Shown here in pieces: positions 5,276 to 7,100 of a DNA stretch of 7,100 nucleotides (position 1 is its first letter; each line of letters opens with the position of its first letter). Made by a program: the position numbers and the translations under genes. A model generated the notes under the pieces. The model saw only the letters and a list, made by a program, of their open reading frames with translations. It was not told the DNA's origin and did no database searches. Location of the stretch: assembly GCF_001509475.1 (NCBI RefSeq), contig NZ_LLZG01000119.1, positions 1-7,100 of the forward strand, in the 5' to 3' direction. The stretch comes from Streptomyces regalis. GTDB lineage: Bacteria; Actinomycetota; Actinomycetes; Streptomycetales; Streptomycetaceae.

Positions 5276-6964
5276 ATGACTCACGACGAAGTGTCCGGCC
5301 AGGGTCCCCTTCCTCGGAATGTGGCCGACGAATATCTGGATGCCTTTACACAGTTGGACCCAATTACTGGCAGATTCCTCGGAGCACCCGAATCCATGGA
5401 GGGCCTACCTGACTACTCACCCGATGGTCACGAGGTCTTAGCGGACCTCGCGCGCCGCACTCTCCGCCGACTGGCAGTAGCTGAGCAAACGCCAAACTCG
5501 GAAGTTTCGCGAGAGCGCCACTGTGCACGTCTGCTCCGAGAGCGCCTCACCGCTGACCTTGCTTTACACGAGTCGGGGGAGAAACTACGGAACGCCACCA
5601 ATTTCCGTTCGCCCGTACGAGCGGTGATGGAATCGTTTATGATGGCACCGCCCAGGACTCAAGGAGACTGGGAATCGGTTGTAGAGAGGCTGACCGCCGT
5701 GCCAGCCGCACTGCGCGGATACCGCACGGCACTTGCCGAAGGTCTCAGCCGCGGGCTTCCCGGCCAGCCGGCGCAGCTGGAGGAGCTACTTACCCAGTTG
5801 CAGACCTGGATCGGCCAGAACGGGAGCTGGTTCCAGGCCCACGTAGAAGAAGGACCCCCGATACTCCGCGCACATCTGGACCAGGCGGCACAGGTCGCCA
5901 CAACCGCGCTGCTGGAATTGCGCGACTGGCTACGCGACAGCTACGCCCCGGCCATAGTCAACGCCTCCGATGTGATCGGTCGGGACCGGTACGTCCACAT
6001 GGCACGCTTCTTCACCGGCGCAAACATCGACGTCGATGAGGCATATGCGTACGGCTGGTCAGAGTTCCACCGCCTGCTGGACGAGATGAGAGAACAGTCT
6101 CAACAGATCCTCCCGGAGGCCGAAACCCCCTGGGATGCCCTCGGCTGGGCAGACGAACACGGCGAAGCGGTGTTCGGTGCCGAGCAGACTCGCCGATGGC
6201 TCCAACAACTGATGGACACCACCATCGAAGAACTTGACGGAATTCACTTCGAACTCCCCGAACAGATCAGACGCGTGGAATCCGAAATCGCCCCTGGGGG
6301 CACCGCCCCGTACTACACACCGCCCTCAGCGGACTTCGAACGCCCGGGCCGTACCTGGCTCCCAGTCATGGGACGAACCCGATTCCCCGTGCACAGCCTT
6401 GTTTCCACCTGGTACCACGAAGGTGTGCCCGGCCACCACCTCCAGATGGCTCAGTTGGTCTACACCGCAGCTCACCACTCGCGCTACCAGACCACCCTCG
6501 GAAAGATCAGCGCGAACTCCGAAGGCTGGGCGCTCTACGCCGAACGCCTCATGGACGAGCTTGGCTTCCTTTCCGATCCTGCACGGCGCCTTAGTTACTT
6601 GAACGCCCAGATGCTCCGGTCGATGCGCGTCATCATTGACATCGGAATCCACCTGGAGCTCCCCATACCAAGCGATTCACCAATCCATCCCGGGAAGCGG
6701 TGGACTCCTAGCCTGGCCCAGAGCTTCCTGGCATCACACAGCGGATTGTCACAGGGGTTCGTCAAGAACGAGATCCGGCGCTATCAAGGCATGCCCGGTC
6801 AGGCAATCGGCTACAAGCTCGGTGAACGGTCCTGGCTCGCTGGCAGGGAGGCAGCCAAGCAGCGTCACGGCTCACAGTTCGAACTCAGGCGCTGGCACAT
6901 GGCCGCGCTGGCACAACCTCCTCTTGGCCTAGACGACCTGACTGCCGAGCTCTCCCAACTGTAG
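5276..6964 (+). CDS. DUF885 family (PF05960) predicted zinc metallopeptidase
   Basis: This is a 562-residue, largely helical protein. The family signature is WYHEGVPGHHLQMAQ: His381, Glu382, His387 and His388 form the HEGxPGHH metal-binding and catalytic motif. It is followed by NSEGWALYAERL with Glu416, the likely third metal ligand, and later by EIRRYQGMPGQAIGYKLGE (499-517), typical of DUF885. No signal peptide or membrane segment is seen, so it is probably cytoplasmic. The start at 5276 has GGAAG eight bases upstream. An in-frame ATG at 5240 would add 12 residues but has no ribosome site. Two rare TTA Leu codons occur (5438-5440 and 5564-5566), and the first 300 bases are less GC-biased than the rest. 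It is divergent from the precursor gene, which suggests a role in trimming the modified peptide (follower or Met1 removal). The family is largely uncharacterised, so this is inference. Confidence 0.9.
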   Translation: MTHDEVSGQGPLPRNVADEYLDAFTQLDPITGRFLGAPESMEGLPDYSPDGHEVLADLARRTLRRLAVAEQTPNSEVSRERHCARLLRERLTADLALHESGEKLRNATNFRSPVRAVMESFMMAPPRTQGDWESVVERLTAVPAALRGYRTALAEGLSRGLPGQPAQLEELLTQLQTWIGQNGSWFQAHVEEGPPILRAHLDQAAQVATTALLELRDWLRDSYAPAIVNASDVIGRDRYVHMARFFTGANIDVDEAYAYGWSEFHRLLDEMREQSQQILPEAETPWDALGWADEHGEAVFGAEQTRRWLQQLMDTTIEELDGIHFELPEQIRRVESEIAPGGTAPYYTPPSADFERPGRTWLPVMGRTRFPVHSLVSTWYHEGVPGHHLQMAQLVYTAAHHSRYQTTLGKISANSEGWALYAERLMDELGFLSDPARRLSYLNAQMLRSMRVIIDIGIHLELPIPSDSPIHPGKRWTPSLAQSFLASHSGLSQGFVKNEIRRYQGMPGQAIGYKLGERSWLAGREAAKQRHGSQFELRRWHMAALAQPPLGLDDLTAELSQL

Positions 6965-7001
6965 GGAAAAGACACGTCGGCGGTGTGACGAGGTGAGCTA
7001 C

Positions 7002-7100
7002 TGAGCCCTTTGCAAGCTGGCGGTGTCTGACCGCGAGTTGGACTGTCCTGCGCAACGACGAAGCTCCTGGTAGACGGGTTCTCGACCAAGATCGCCCGTG
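7002..7100. repeat. 99-bp inverted repeat, right copy
   Basis: This is an exact reverse complement of 1-99. It begins TGAGCCCTTTGC 37 bases after the DUF885 stop; the 37 bases between hold no recognisable gene or terminator. The boundary at 7001/7002 is sharp, as expected for the edge of a mobile or multi-copy element inserted just downstream of the peptidase gene. The remainder of the element lies outside the window. Confidence 0.9.

Noticed and set aside
1..7100. CRISPR array, tRNA or rRNA genes, or a recognisable transposase gene
   Set aside because: Looked for by eye on both strands. No regularly spaced repeats, no cloverleaf, and no transposase motif in the visible part of the terminal repeats.

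Overview
The window reads as GC-rich actinobacterial DNA, most likely Streptomyces or a close relative. Codon third positions are mostly G or C, GTG and TTG starts occur, Shine-Dalgarno sites are purine-rich, and the gene families (P450, PF00891-type O-methyltransferase, YcaO) are typical of actinomycete secondary metabolism. The species cannot be named from the sequence. The P450 gene and the first part of the right-hand metallopeptidase gene are visibly less GC-biased than DedA, so some of this cassette may be acquired.

Layout: both ends carry the same 99-bp sequence in inverted orientation (1-99 and 7002-7100). It looks like the edge of a repeated, insertion-sequence-like element, and probably marks where an assembly contig stopped. 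After a short stretch of interlocked inverted repeats (127-214) comes a rightward DedA membrane protein gene (287-982). It converges, across a hairpin at 1010-1049, on a leftward gene block. Read in transcription order from the right, that block is a 34-residue peptide gene (4831-4727), a 38-bp perfect palindrome followed by TTTT (4720-4679), a stand-alone YcaO cyclodehydratase-type enzyme (4644-3391), a cytochrome P450 (3344-2157) and an O-methyltransferase (2128-1082). Divergent from the peptide gene, across a 444-bp gap, is a DUF885 (PF05960) predicted metallopeptidase (5276-6964).

Interpretation: this looks like a compact RiPP (ribosomally synthesised and post-translationally modified peptide) gene cluster. 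The small peptide is too short for standard ORF callers. It begins MGFYEMYLSI and ends in an acidic, Leu/Glu-rich segment. Compared from memory with the bottromycin precursor, that segment matches the C-terminal follower with the spacing A-E-L-[ST]-A-x-E-x3-L-E-x2-G-x3-G. Gly2 is shared, and Ser9 stands where bottromycin has Cys9. This suggests an N-terminal core plus C-terminal follower, the unusual bottromycin topology, but with one YcaO, no cysteine, no radical SAM methyltransferase and a different peptidase. A plausible pathway is YcaO backbone cyclisation (macroamidine or oxazoline), P450 oxidation or cross-linking, O-methylation, then follower removal by the DUF885 enzyme. The gene identities are well supported. 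The chemistry is inference. Export, regulation and any further enzymes are not visible and may lie beyond the repeats.
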